A DNA stretch of 64,000 nt from Hymenobacter translucens (GTDB lineage: Bacteria > Bacteroidota > Bacteroidia > Cytophagales > Hymenobacteraceae), in NCBI RefSeq assembly GCF_020685205.1, contig NZ_JAJERB010000010.1:1-64000 (forward strand), read 5' to 3'. The notes beneath the pieces are model-generated. The model did not search any database and was not told the origin of the DNA. It was given only the letters and a program-made list of their open reading frames with translations. The stretch's first letter is position 1. Every line of letters begins with the position of its first letter. A program made the translations under genes and the position numbers. Shown one piece after another: positions 31,245-39,877 of this stretch.

Positions 31245-31346
31245 GGCTAATGGGCTGTTATTCCGTTTGTTTGTTATACTTATTAAACGAAAATGGCCAT
31301 TCACAAGTTGCACTTTATACAATTATTATTCGTATTAATTACAATT
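31245..31346 (-). promoter_or_regulatory. Shared promoter/leader, copy C (ardC)
   Basis: Nearly identical to copies A and B: dyads TTGTAATTAATAC and TTGTATAAAGTGCAA, 22 bp apart, then a leader with CGTTT pairing to AAACG (16-nt loop) and the common TTTTCGTTTAATAA segment also in copy A. The rest of the gap to 31660 shows no gene apart from the CTTTTTTCCCCACTGCCCCA tract (31369-31388). Confidence 0.7.
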
Positions 31347-31660
31347 AATTTCAACCTCTCATAACCAACTTTTTTCCCCACTGCCCCAATAGTTACCTAA
31401 TCTTATTCTCTTACCGCGTAGCGCTAATAATCTCGCTGTACCGGGCACTAAGGCCTGCCTAATAGTCGCGACAAGGAACATGGCAAGCATAGCCCATGCT
31501 CAGCAAGCAGAAGTGTCGATTAGGTGATGAGATGGCCTTTCAGGGCTGTTGCTATTTGCCCCCTTTCAAACCATAGCTTTTGACTTATAAAATCTATTGT
31601 TTAGGCTCAAATTCATAAAGCGAGTTCATCCCGATATTGTCACCTAATTCACGCCCAGCT

Positions 31661-32491
31661 ATGACCCACTCCGGTATCGTTGTCAACCGTCAACTCCCTC
31701 AACTAGCCAAGCTGAGCAAAACTCAGTTTTTAGACCGGGTTGCCAACATTCAAGCAATTCGCCGGAAGAAGTCGGACATAAGCTTGTTTATCAGCGATGC
31801 TCGGGGCATGGCGCAACTCGAAGCGCTCCATCAGGCGGTTCATACCGAGAAGTTCTTCACTAATCCGACTGATTTCGAGCTGTCGCCAAGCTGGATTCCA
31901 TTCGTGCTGGCCATGCCCGAACCATTGCGGGCCTGGCTGGCAGCGTATTCACTTGACGAGATAAAGGCCCAAGTAGTAAACTGGATGGCCGCCTTATATG
32001 CAGCTCACTGCAGGCGTGATAGTATGTGGCGCAAGCTACTTCCCGAAATCAAGCATGCTGCAATGGCTTATTATTCCCCATACAAGCCAAAACTAGCAGA
32101 TGAGCTTATTGAGGTATGGAGCCGCCAGTTCGAACAAGCACGCCGTTTTGTGGGAGGCCGAGCCTGTGGAGTTCTGGAAAACCCATTTGCCGATAATGAG
32201 CGGCCTTTCCTGGATAGTGAGGAAGTTGACCAGAGCTATCGCTTCACGGTACGGACAGGCTACTTCCGGGAAGATGACTGGCTCTTTGTGGTGGAGCGAG
32301 ACCGACAGAAGCTGCTCAAGTTTTATAAGTCCAACATCGAGCACGGCGTATGGACGTCGCGTACTATTGATGAGCAAATGCGCAATATCGACTCCGAAAC
32401 AATGAACCGTAGTGAAGCCAGGCCAGAGATTTGGCAAGCATGGCACCATTATTTCTCCCTCTCAGGCGATGAGGTCCAAGCCGGCGTTTAG
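31661..32491 (+). CDS. Hypothetical protein, first gene of helicase/nuclease operon
   Basis: 276 residues from the ATG at 31661 (an upstream TTG at 31637 is less likely). Mixed alpha/beta, soluble, no recognised motif. Conserved-looking stretches include SLFISDARGMAQLEALHQ and RFTVRTGYFREDDWLFVVERDRQKLLKFYKSN. It lies 114 bp upstream of a UvrD-like helicase and in the same direction as the helicase and DUF3883 nuclease genes, so it is the likely specificity or regulatory partner in that group. Confidence 0.6.
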   Translation: MTHSGIVVNRQLPQLAKLSKTQFLDRVANIQAIRRKKSDISLFISDARGMAQLEALHQAVHTEKFFTNPTDFELSPSWIPFVLAMPEPLRAWLAAYSLDEIKAQVVNWMAALYAAHCRRDSMWRKLLPEIKHAAMAYYSPYKPKLADELIEVWSRQFEQARRFVGGRACGVLENPFADNERPFLDSEEVDQSYRFTVRTGYFREDDWLFVVERDRQKLLKFYKSNIEHGVWTSRTIDEQMRNIDSETMNRSEARPEIWQAWHHYFSLSGDEVQAGV

Positions 32492-32605
32492 AAAAGGTTT
32501 TGCTTCGTTTTACACCCTATTTCTAGCATACGCGGGCACTGACCAATGCAAGCAGCGCATACTTGTTTGCCTATCTGTAACCGCTCCCTGGACAACCTTT
32601 AAGCA

Positions 32606-34297
32606 ATGAACCTCACGGCTGAGCAGTCTGCCATCCTGGCTTCGCAAGGCCACTTGAAAATCAATGCCGTTGCGGGAAGTGGTAAAACCACTACGATGGT
32701 CGAGTATGCCCGTGCCCAACCGGCAACGGCCCGCATCCTGTATCTGGCCTTTAACAAAACGGTGCGGCAGGAAGCTATTCGTAAGTTTCAGGCGGCCGGT
32801 CTACCAAACGTGGTGGTGGAAACCGCCCACTCGCTAGCGTACCGGTACGTCGTGCGCGGTAGCCGCTACGAACTTAATCATAAGGGCTACCGGGCGCATG
32901 ACCTGGTGGAAATGCTTAAGCTTCCCCGGGGCACCGGGAAAGAGCGCCACCAGGAATATGTGCTGGCCAACCACATCGCCAAGTTTGTGACGTATTTCTG
33001 CAACAGTGACCAGGCGCAGGTGCAACGGCTCGACTACCTGGCTACGATATCCGACCCCAAAGCTCGCGAGTTCGTCGGAAAGCTTTACGCCACGATTGAG
33101 CGCAGCTGCCGGGAGCTGCTGGCCCGCATGGACCGCGGTGAGATTGCCATCACGCACGACTTCTACCTGAAAAAGTTTCAGCTTAGCCACACGGTGCTGC
33201 CGGCTGACGTCATACTCTTCGACGAGGGTCAGGATGCTTCCGGGGCCATGCTGGACATTTTCTTTCGGCAGCCGGCTACCAAAGTGATTGTCGGAGATAC
33301 GCATCAGCAGATTTACGGCTGGCGGCACGCGGTCAATTCACTGGAAAGAACGGATTACCCCAGCCTTCAACTAAGCGCCAGCTTCCGATTTGGGCCTCCC
33401 ATCGCCGAGCTGGCCTCGCAGGTTTTGGCCTGGAAAACGCAGCTCGGCGCGGGACCGCAGCTCGTGGTGACGGGCGCCGCGCCGGATGACCTGGGCGAGG
33501 GGAGCACCCGCGCCGTCATTGGGCGCACCAACCTGGGGCTGCTGCTTAAGGCCATTGAGTACGTCAAGGAACACCGGCAGCAGCTGCGCCGGGTGTACTT
33601 CGAGGGCAACATCAATTCCTATACCTACGCGGGGGAAGGAGCGAGTCTAACGGACGTGCTGGCTCTCTATAATGGCCGTAGCGAAGCCATCAAAGACCCG
33701 TTGATTCGGAAAATGGCTAACCTGGACGAGCTGGCCGACTACGCCGAACAGACCGAAGACGGTCAGTTGCAGATGCTCATCACCATTGTGGAAGACTACG
33801 GCAACGATGTCATCGACCTTATCAAAGAGTTGAAGCGCCTGCACGTTGCCGATGGTGCCCGCGACCAGGCGCAGCTCTACTTTTCCACGGTGCACCGGTG
33901 CAAAGGCTTAGAATACGACCAGGTGCAACTCACCCCGGACTTTATCACGCAGGTCACCATTGACAAGCTGGAAGAGGAATTCGCAGCCAAGCCCCCGGAA
34001 CCAGGGGTCAGAGCCCGTGTCTTTGAGGAAATCAACCTGCTTTACGTTGCCCTGACCCGGGCCAAGACTAAGGTATATGTTCCGGCAGAGTGCCTTCCCG
34101 GCAGTTTTAAGCCACATGCGGCCGTGCACAGCCTCCAGGGCACGGGCGGTACGGTACTACTCTCACGACCACCCGTTGTGGTCCCTGTACATCGAACAGA
34201 GTGGGTAGAATACGCACTTGCCCAGGGTACTTTGGACCCTCGCTTTGCTTCGCTTCAACAGAAGCTGGACGCTAGCAGCAAATCGTCTAATAGCTAA
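32606..34297 (+). CDS. UvrD/Fbh1-like superfamily 1 helicase
   Basis: 563 residues with all SF1A motifs: Q-motif LTAEQSAIL, motif I AVAGSGKTTTM (22-32), Ia LYLAFNKTVRQEA, II ILFDEGQDASG (DEGQD in place of DExQD), III VGDTHQQIYGWRHAVNSL, IV region SASFRFG, V TVHRCKGLEYDQVQL, VI LLYVALTRAKTKVYV. It lacks the large 1B/2B insertions of full UvrD, and in size and motif II resembles F-box-helicase-type proteins. It should translocate 3'-5' on ssDNA. It is followed 16 bp later by a DUF3883 nuclease gene, which suggests a helicase-nuclease defence pair (inference). Confidence 0.85.
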   Translation: MNLTAEQSAILASQGHLKINAVAGSGKTTTMVEYARAQPATARILYLAFNKTVRQEAIRKFQAAGLPNVVVETAHSLAYRYVVRGSRYELNHKGYRAHDLVEMLKLPRGTGKERHQEYVLANHIAKFVTYFCNSDQAQVQRLDYLATISDPKAREFVGKLYATIERSCRELLARMDRGEIAITHDFYLKKFQLSHTVLPADVILFDEGQDASGAMLDIFFRQPATKVIVGDTHQQIYGWRHAVNSLERTDYPSLQLSASFRFGPPIAELASQVLAWKTQLGAGPQLVVTGAAPDDLGEGSTRAVIGRTNLGLLLKAIEYVKEHRQQLRRVYFEGNINSYTYAGEGASLTDVLALYNGRSEAIKDPLIRKMANLDELADYAEQTEDGQLQMLITIVEDYGNDVIDLIKELKRLHVADGARDQAQLYFSTVHRCKGLEYDQVQLTPDFITQVTIDKLEEEFAAKPPEPGVRARVFEEINLLYVALTRAKTKVYVPAECLPGSFKPHAAVHSLQGTGGTVLLSRPPVVVPVHRTEWVEYALAQGTLDPRFASLQQKLDASSKSSNS

Positions 34298-34313
34298 TAG
34301 ACCTATTCACTTC

Positions 34314-35303
34314 ATGCCGCGTCTTATCTTTTTTAACACCGGCTGGATGGACTCCTACGCTGGCAACCCTCGAAACCTGGACCCCATCACGGGAGGAGGT
34401 GCTCACACCAAAGTGGAGGGTTGGGGAGGTGAAATTTTCAATTTCAAGCCTTACCGGGGTAAGTATTACGGCTATGTCAGAACTACTCATGGCGGCGACA
34501 TCAGGCTGGAAAGGCTGGGCGCAACCAAAGCAGCAGACCGGATTGAAGGCGTAACCGTCGTTTGGACAGCACCCCGACCAGTTGAGGAAGGAGGGGGCAG
34601 CTGCATCGTAGGGTGGTACAAAAACGCAACTCTTTTCCGCGCAGAGCAGCAGCGTCCCACCAATTCGCGCCACTTGTGGAATGAGCACCTGATGGGGTAC
34701 TATGCTACGGCTGCCGCATCTGACGTGGTACTGCTACCCTGCGACTCCAGACTGTTTTCCGTTCCCCGCAGTAAGCCCAAGAGCATGGGCCAAAGCAATG
34801 TCTGGTACGCTGATGATGACGCAAACCTGGACTTTGTTCGACAGGTCGTGGCATACCTTGCCAACGATGGAATCCTAACGACTCCGACCACCCGCAAAAA
34901 GACCAAATCTCCTAGGCAGCCCGACCTTTTAAAACGGCTGGCCGTAGAACAGAAGGCCGTTGAAACAACGTGGGATTACTATCAAAAGCTGGGATATACC
35001 CTAGAGTCGGTGGAAGCGGCAAAAGTCGGCTGGGACCTTACCGCAACCAACGGGAAGGTGAAGTTGAAGCTGGAAGTAAAAGGTCTTTCCGGAACATCAG
35101 TAGTCGCTGAGCTGACTGCAAACGAGTTCACTAACTTGTTAGCTGACAAGCCAAATTACAGGGTCTGCATTGTCACCAATGCGCTTATCAAACCGCTACT
35201 TCATATTTTCTCCTATTCCAAAACGGCTGGCTGTTGGGTAAGTCAAGAAGGGGTTGAATTGGCATTTGAAGAAGTAACCAGTGCCCGGGTATTTGCCATT
35301 TAA
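34314..35303 (+). CDS. DUF3883 (PD-(D/E)xK-like) nuclease domain protein
   Basis: 329 residues from the ATG at 34314; the longer frame overlapping the helicase is rejected. Residues about 1-190 form an unrecognised, beta-rich N-terminal domain with RLIFFNTGWMDSYAG and GGGSCIVGWYKNATLFR. Residues about 200-329 fit DUF3883: VEQKAVETTWDYYQKLGYTLESVEAAKVGWDLTATN...LKLEVKGLSG, with G-W-D and E-V-K as the nuclease-like catalytic residues. DUF3883 occurs in restriction-like systems and large helicase proteins. The tandem arrangement with the helicase supports a two- or three-component anti-DNA system. Confidence 0.75.
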   Translation: MPRLIFFNTGWMDSYAGNPRNLDPITGGGAHTKVEGWGGEIFNFKPYRGKYYGYVRTTHGGDIRLERLGATKAADRIEGVTVVWTAPRPVEEGGGSCIVGWYKNATLFRAEQQRPTNSRHLWNEHLMGYYATAAASDVVLLPCDSRLFSVPRSKPKSMGQSNVWYADDDANLDFVRQVVAYLANDGILTTPTTRKKTKSPRQPDLLKRLAVEQKAVETTWDYYQKLGYTLESVEAAKVGWDLTATNGKVKLKLEVKGLSGTSVVAELTANEFTNLLADKPNYRVCIVTNALIKPLLHIFSYSKTAGCWVSQEGVELAFEEVTSARVFAI

Positions 35304-35317
35304 GCAGCTAAAAGCTC

Positions 35318-35455
35318 TCAACTGGTAATTTCTGCGGTGTGGGTCCGTTTGATGGATATCTCCTGGCCCCGACTAATGTCTTTTCGCTCAACCCAGTTAC
35401 TGCTGTCCTCGATTATCTGGCTGCCTTTCTGGTTGGCTAATGCGTCAACCGATTG
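35318..35455 (-). pseudogene. 3'-terminal fragment duplicated from the TOPRIM protein gene
   Basis: The last about 45 codons (ending KDISRGQEISIKRTHTAEIT) match the C-terminus of the 1025-residue protein at 43433-46510, at roughly 83 percent nucleotide identity, and both end at the same stop context. The rest of the gene is absent; further upstream residues of the 60-codon frame are unrelated. It is a relic of a second, diverged copy of that plasmid gene. The stretch 35456-35830 shows no other gene. Confidence 0.7.
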
Positions 35456-35830
35456 GCTCTTTTCCCTGAACCACGCATGCCTGCCTGCGCCCAGTGGCAA
35501 AGTGCCTTCTAAAGGTCGGGTTGAGTCTAAGAAACGCGTCTACGATTCTTAGTTTACGAAATGTACCAAAGGGATGAGGTTCGTAAACTTTCCTGCCGCG
35601 TGTTGTTGGGGTCCACGTGTTACTTTATATGCCCCGGTTCGGGAGCTACCACAAGGCCTCTGGAGACGCTATTCCTTCAGCCGGTCCGAGCAGTCTGAAA
35701 AGCGAACCTAGCTGCTACTTTTCATCCCCTTACCTTGTAGAGCCAAGCGAAAGACTACGTGCGTATGGAAGCTGGCTGAACGGGTAGTATACCAATGCCG
35801 GGAGCGCTCCGGGGCGCCATCCCCCGGAAA

Positions 35831-35863
35831 CCAAGGCGTATACCTTCGCCTTGGCTATTTTTT
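35831..35863 (+). terminator. Terminator just upstream of the histidine kinase
   Basis: CCAAGGCG and CGCCTTGG form a perfect 8-bp stem with an 8-nt loop, followed by CTATTTTTTA. It ends 13 bp before the kinase start codon, so it is either the end of an upstream, now lost gene, or an attenuator in the kinase leader. Confidence 0.65.
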
Positions 35864-35875
35864 ACTGACTCCCCT

Positions 35876-37534
35876 ATGCCTGCTTCCCCCGAGTCGGTCC
35901 TGCTCTTCAACGCCCTGCCCACGCCCCACTTGCTGCTCTCGCCGGCGTTTGTCATCGAAGCCGTGAGCGAGTCCTACTTGCGCGCCACGCTGACCCGGCG
36001 CGAGCAGTTGGTCGGGCAGTACATGTTCGACGCCTTTCCCGATAACCCCGACACGCCCGAGGCCAATAGCAGCCGCAACGTGCACGCCTCGCTGACGCAG
36101 GTGCTCGCCACCAAGCAGCCGCAGCGCATCGCCCAGCAGCACTACGACATGCCCGACCCGGAGCGCCCCGGGCTGTTCGTCGAGCGCCATTGGCAAGCCC
36201 TCAACGCGCCCGTGCTCGATGCCCACGGGCAGGTGGTGCAGATTATTCACGCCGCCGTGGACGTCACGGCCGAAGTGCAGGCCCAGGCGCGGCTTGAGGA
36301 AAGCCAGGCGGTCGAGCAGGCGGCGCGCGCCCAGGTCGAGCAACAGCGCCAGCGCTTCCGCGAGGTGCTCACGCAGATGCCGGCCTACATTGCCGTCTAC
36401 CAGGGCCCCGACCACATCTACCAGTTTGTCAACCCGGCCTACCAGAGCCTGTTTCCCCACCGCTCCTTCCTGGGGAAGCCATTTCGCGAAGGCACCCCGG
36501 AGGCCGAAGCGCTGGGGGTAGTGGCCTTGTTTGACCAGGTCTACCAGACCGGGGAGCCGGTCTACCTCCGCGAAATGGAAGGCTGGTTCGACTTTCACGG
36601 CAACGGCCAGCCCGTGCAGGTCTTTCTCAACATTTCCCTGCACCCGCTGCGCAACGTGCAGGGCCACATTGACGGCGTGATGGACTTCACGTACGACGTA
36701 AGCGAGCAGGTGCGCTCCCGCCGGCAGGTCGAGCAGCTCAACCAGGAGCTGGAGGCCCGCGTGCAGCAACGCACGCAGGAGCTGGGAACCAGCAACGAGG
36801 AGCTGCAGGAGAGCAACCGCCAGCTCACGCGCACCAACGCCAACCTCGACAGCTTTGTGTACGCGGCCAGCCACGACCTGAAGCTGCCCGTGCTCAACCT
36901 GGCCGGCCTCATCGGCGAACTGCGCCGCAGCGTCACCTTCGTTGACCCCGCCGAAGAAGGAGTGATGGTGCCCCTGATTGAGAAAACCCTGCGCGAACTG
37001 ACCGCGACTCTCGACGACCTAGCCGCCTTGGGGCAAGTGCAACACACCGCGTCGGTTGAGGCCGTGGCGCTGGCCGATGTGGTAGCGGACGTGCTGCAGG
37101 TGCTCGAGCCGCAGGTGCGGGCCGCCCGCGCCCGCGTCACCACCGACTTTGCGGCCCGGCCCGTGGTGGTCTACCCGCGGGCCACGCTGCGCACCATCGT
37201 GCTCAACCTGCTCAGCAACGCATTCAAGTACGCCGACCCGGCCCGGCCGGGCCGGGTGCACGTCTCGCTGTTGCTTGACGCGGGCCAGCCCGTGCTGTGG
37301 GTGCAGGACAACGGGTTGGGCTTCGACGCCGAAAAGCACGGCGCGGAGCTGTTCCAGTTGTTTGAGCGCTTCCACGACCACACCGAGGGCACGGGGGTGG
37401 GGCTTTACTTGGTGAACCGGCTGGTGCAGGCCAACGGCGGCCGCTTGGAGGTGGACAGCCGCGTGGGCGAGGGGGCCACGTTTCGGGTGTACTTGGGCCA
37501 GGCCCCGCAGCAGGCCGGGAACGCTAGCCAGTAG
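35876..37534 (+). CDS. PAS-domain sensor histidine kinase
   Basis: 552 residues. Two PAS domains (about 5-135, with FVIEAVSESYLRATL; and about 155-285, with FVNPAYQSLFP), a coiled coil (about 285-330), HisKA with the phospho-acceptor in AASHDLKLPVLNLAG (about 335-350), and HATPase_c with N-box LLSNAFKYADP, G1 VQDNGLGFD and G2 GTGVGLYLVNRLVQANGG. No transmembrane segment, so it is a cytoplasmic sensor. All catalytic residues are present. No response regulator adjoins, so it is an orphan. The gene is very GC-rich compared with the plasmid backbone, typical of Hymenobacter chromosomal PAS kinases, and suggests a recent move from a chromosome. Confidence 0.9.
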   Translation: MPASPESVLLFNALPTPHLLLSPAFVIEAVSESYLRATLTRREQLVGQYMFDAFPDNPDTPEANSSRNVHASLTQVLATKQPQRIAQQHYDMPDPERPGLFVERHWQALNAPVLDAHGQVVQIIHAAVDVTAEVQAQARLEESQAVEQAARAQVEQQRQRFREVLTQMPAYIAVYQGPDHIYQFVNPAYQSLFPHRSFLGKPFREGTPEAEALGVVALFDQVYQTGEPVYLREMEGWFDFHGNGQPVQVFLNISLHPLRNVQGHIDGVMDFTYDVSEQVRSRRQVEQLNQELEARVQQRTQELGTSNEELQESNRQLTRTNANLDSFVYAASHDLKLPVLNLAGLIGELRRSVTFVDPAEEGVMVPLIEKTLRELTATLDDLAALGQVQHTASVEAVALADVVADVLQVLEPQVRAARARVTTDFAARPVVVYPRATLRTIVLNLLSNAFKYADPARPGRVHVSLLLDAGQPVLWVQDNGLGFDAEKHGAELFQLFERFHDHTEGTGVGLYLVNRLVQANGGRLEVDSRVGEGATFRVYLGQAPQQAGNASQ

Positions 37535-37718
37535 CATGCATTTCAAATGCCTATTGTGGCGGACAGTAAACCGAAACGGTCCGAGGCGCAACGCGCCTTT
37601 CCGGGACGGGGCTGATGGCATGAGCGGCGGGTAGGCATTTCGTCAACTTGCGCGATCCCGTGGCCGTAAGCAGGTGACAAGCATCTCCATTCTTTCACCT
37701 TACGCGACATTCTTTCAG

Positions 37719-38894
37719 ATGATGTTTTCTCCCTCTTCCCCGCGGCCAGCGTGGCTGCTAGCCCCGGCCCTGGCCGGTGGCCTGCTGCTGAGCAGCTGCG
37801 ACTCGAAACCCAAGGCAACCGAAACTGACCAGACTGCCACCGTTATTTCCGAAGAAACCAACGCGGCATCGGATAGCGCTGCCACCACGGCCACTGCTTC
37901 CAGCGGCAACGGCAATGTGCAGCCCACCGGCGCCAAGCCGGGCTGGGGGCCTAACCTCAAGCCCGAGATGCAGGCCGTGATTGAGCAGCTGATGAGCTTC
38001 AAAAACAAGCCCCTGCCCGAACTCACCGCCGTGCAGGCCCGCAAGCAGCCCAGCCCCGCCGACGCGGCCATGAAGCAGATGCGCGCCAGCGGCATCACCC
38101 CGCCGCCCATGGCGTGCGACACGGTGACCAAAACCCTGATGCCCGGCGTGCGGGCCCGCATCTACACGCCCAAGGGCGGCGCGGCCTCGTACCCCGTCAT
38201 TGTGTATTACCACGGTGGCGGCTGGGTGATTGCCACCAACGACACCTACGCGGCCTCGGCCCAGGCCCTGTGCGAGCAGGTGGGCGCCGTGGTGGTGTCG
38301 GTGGAGTACCGCAAGGCACCCGAGCGCAAGTTCCCCACGGCGCACGACGACTCGTTTGCCGCGTACCAGTACGTGCTGAAAAACGCCGCCACTATGAAGG
38401 GCGACCCCAACCGGGTGGCCGTGGTGGGCGAAAGCGCCGGCGGCAACCTGGCCCTAAACATGAGCATCATGGCCCGCGACAAGAAAGTGGCCATGCCCAA
38501 ATATCAGGTGCTGGTGTACCCCATTGCCGGCTCCGACACCAACACGCCTTCCTACCAGGCCAACACCGAAACCGCGCCCCTTAATAAAGGCGGCATGGAG
38601 TGGTTCTTTAAGAACTACCTGCGCACCCCCGCCGACGCCAAGGACCCCCGCATCAACTTGGTGGCGGCCAACCTAAAAGGACTTCCCCCCACTACCATCA
38701 TCGGTGCTGAGTATGACCCGCTGACCAGCGAGGGCAAAACCCTGGCCGACCGGCTCACCGCCGCGGGCGTAAAAGTGAATTACAAGCTCTACGATGGCAC
38801 AACCCACGAATTCTTTGGCATGGCGGCCGTGGTGCCCGAGGCGAAGGACGCCCAAGGCGTAGCCACCGGGGACCTGAAAGGGGCGTTGAAATAA
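37719..38894 (+). CDS. Alpha/beta hydrolase (HSL-family esterase), lipoprotein
   Basis: 391 residues from the ATG pair at 37719/37722. An N-terminal lipoprotein signal ends at the lipobox LLLSSC, so it is exported and lipid-anchored. Residues about 140-391 are a hormone-sensitive-lipase-type (family IV) esterase: oxyanion motif YYHGGGW, nucleophile elbow GESAGG, acid in GAEYDPLTSEG and His in DGTTHEFFGM. A linker of about 60 Ala/Thr-rich residues joins them. It hydrolyses short-chain esters; the substrate is not known. It stands alone, ending in a terminator (38918-38951). Confidence 0.85.
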   Translation: MMFSPSSPRPAWLLAPALAGGLLLSSCDSKPKATETDQTATVISEETNAASDSAATTATASSGNGNVQPTGAKPGWGPNLKPEMQAVIEQLMSFKNKPLPELTAVQARKQPSPADAAMKQMRASGITPPPMACDTVTKTLMPGVRARIYTPKGGAASYPVIVYYHGGGWVIATNDTYAASAQALCEQVGAVVVSVEYRKAPERKFPTAHDDSFAAYQYVLKNAATMKGDPNRVAVVGESAGGNLALNMSIMARDKKVAMPKYQVLVYPIAGSDTNTPSYQANTETAPLNKGGMEWFFKNYLRTPADAKDPRINLVAANLKGLPPTTIIGAEYDPLTSEGKTLADRLTAAGVKVNYKLYDGTTHEFFGMAAVVPEAKDAQGVATGDLKGALK

Positions 38895-38917
38895 GGCACC
38901 CCGACGTTGACGTACCG

Positions 38918-38951
38918 AAAGGCCCTGACTCCTTGGAGTTGGGGCTTTTTT
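38918..38951 (+). terminator. Intrinsic terminator after the esterase gene
   Basis: GCCCTGACTCC and GGAGTTGGGGC form an imperfect stem with a TT loop, followed by seven T residues. It begins 23 bp after the esterase stop codon. Confidence 0.7.
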
Positions 38952-39109
38952 GGCGAGGGAGCAACTGGCGAGGGACTGGTCGGGCGGGAACTTCAAACGT
39001 TTAAACGTGTTGGCGCCATTTCTGGTCTTTTGCCTCCTTTATGGCCCATTATATTTCTTTTTAAGCTTACCGGCGGGCCATTTTAGGTTGCCTTTCTCCT
39101 TTTTTCTCT

Positions 39110-39682
39110 ATGCTGCCTGCGGTACCGCTACCTGAACATACCGACGAACAAAATCTGGTGCGGCGGCTACTAGCCCGGGACGAGCAGGCGCTGCACCTGC
39201 TGGAAGCGCGCTATGCCCGCAACTTGCTCTCGGTACTGGTTCGGCTGGTGCGCGACCGGGAGCTGGCCGAGGACGTGCTGCAGGAAGGGCTGTTGAAGGT
39301 ATGGTTGAGCATCGGCAGCTACGACCCGGACAAGGGGCGGCTATTTACCTGGATGGTGCGCGTGTGCTGCAACCAAGCCGTTGACGCGATGCGCAGCCCG
39401 CGCTACCGCTTTCACAAAGGCAACAAATCCTTGGAGGTCGCCGGGGCGCAGCGGGCCCCGGCCCCACCGTCCTTTAGGCCGGAGCACATTGGGTTGCGTG
39501 AACTGACGCTGCAACTCAAGTCCGCGCAGCGGGCGGTTATCGACTTGCTGTACTTCGGGGGCTACACGCAGGCGGAAGCAGCGGAGGAGCTGGGTATTCC
39601 TCTGGCCACGGTGAAGACCCGGGCGCGGGCGGCATTGGTGGCGCTGGCCCGAGTCGCACGGGTGGGCGGAGTGGGCGACTAG
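39110..39682 (+). CDS. ECF-type RNA polymerase sigma factor
   Basis: 190 residues. Sigma region 2 (about 18-90: ALHLLEARYARNLLSVLVRLVRDRELAEDVLQEGLLKVWLSIGSYDPDKGRLFTWMVRVCCNQAVDAMR) and region 4 (about 128-182: LTLQLKSAQRAVIDLLYFGGYTQAEAAEELGIPLATVKTRARAAL) are both intact. It recruits polymerase to a small regulon. No anti-sigma gene is next to it (the neighbouring M50 protease is 29 kb away), so its control is unknown. It lies in the GC-rich cargo block and is probably autonomous. Confidence 0.9.
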   Translation: MLPAVPLPEHTDEQNLVRRLLARDEQALHLLEARYARNLLSVLVRLVRDRELAEDVLQEGLLKVWLSIGSYDPDKGRLFTWMVRVCCNQAVDAMRSPRYRFHKGNKSLEVAGAQRAPAPPSFRPEHIGLRELTLQLKSAQRAVIDLLYFGGYTQAEAAEELGIPLATVKTRARAALVALARVARVGGVGD

Positions 39683-39877
39683 CGGGCCATGCGCCCCGTG
39701 ATGCCATCCCGGCTCCAACCAATACCGCAACCAAAAGACAACCGCTCCACGGCGGTTCTATCACCGGGCACGTAAAGGCTCCACTGTGCCTCGCCCGCAG
39801 GCACTACATTCTTCTCATTAACCATCCATCGCTGCCCCGTAGACCTTGCGCTGCCGGGTGGCCTATACGACCCCTCC

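Noticed and set aside
35855..36874. Long minus-strand open frame antisense to the histidine kinase
   Set aside because: It is a codon-bias shadow of a very GC-rich gene; the plus strand encodes clear PAS and HATPase motifs.
38995..39006. ACGTTTAAACGT palindrome upstream of the ECF sigma gene
   Set aside because: Short 12-bp palindrome with no second copy nearby; not enough to call an operator.
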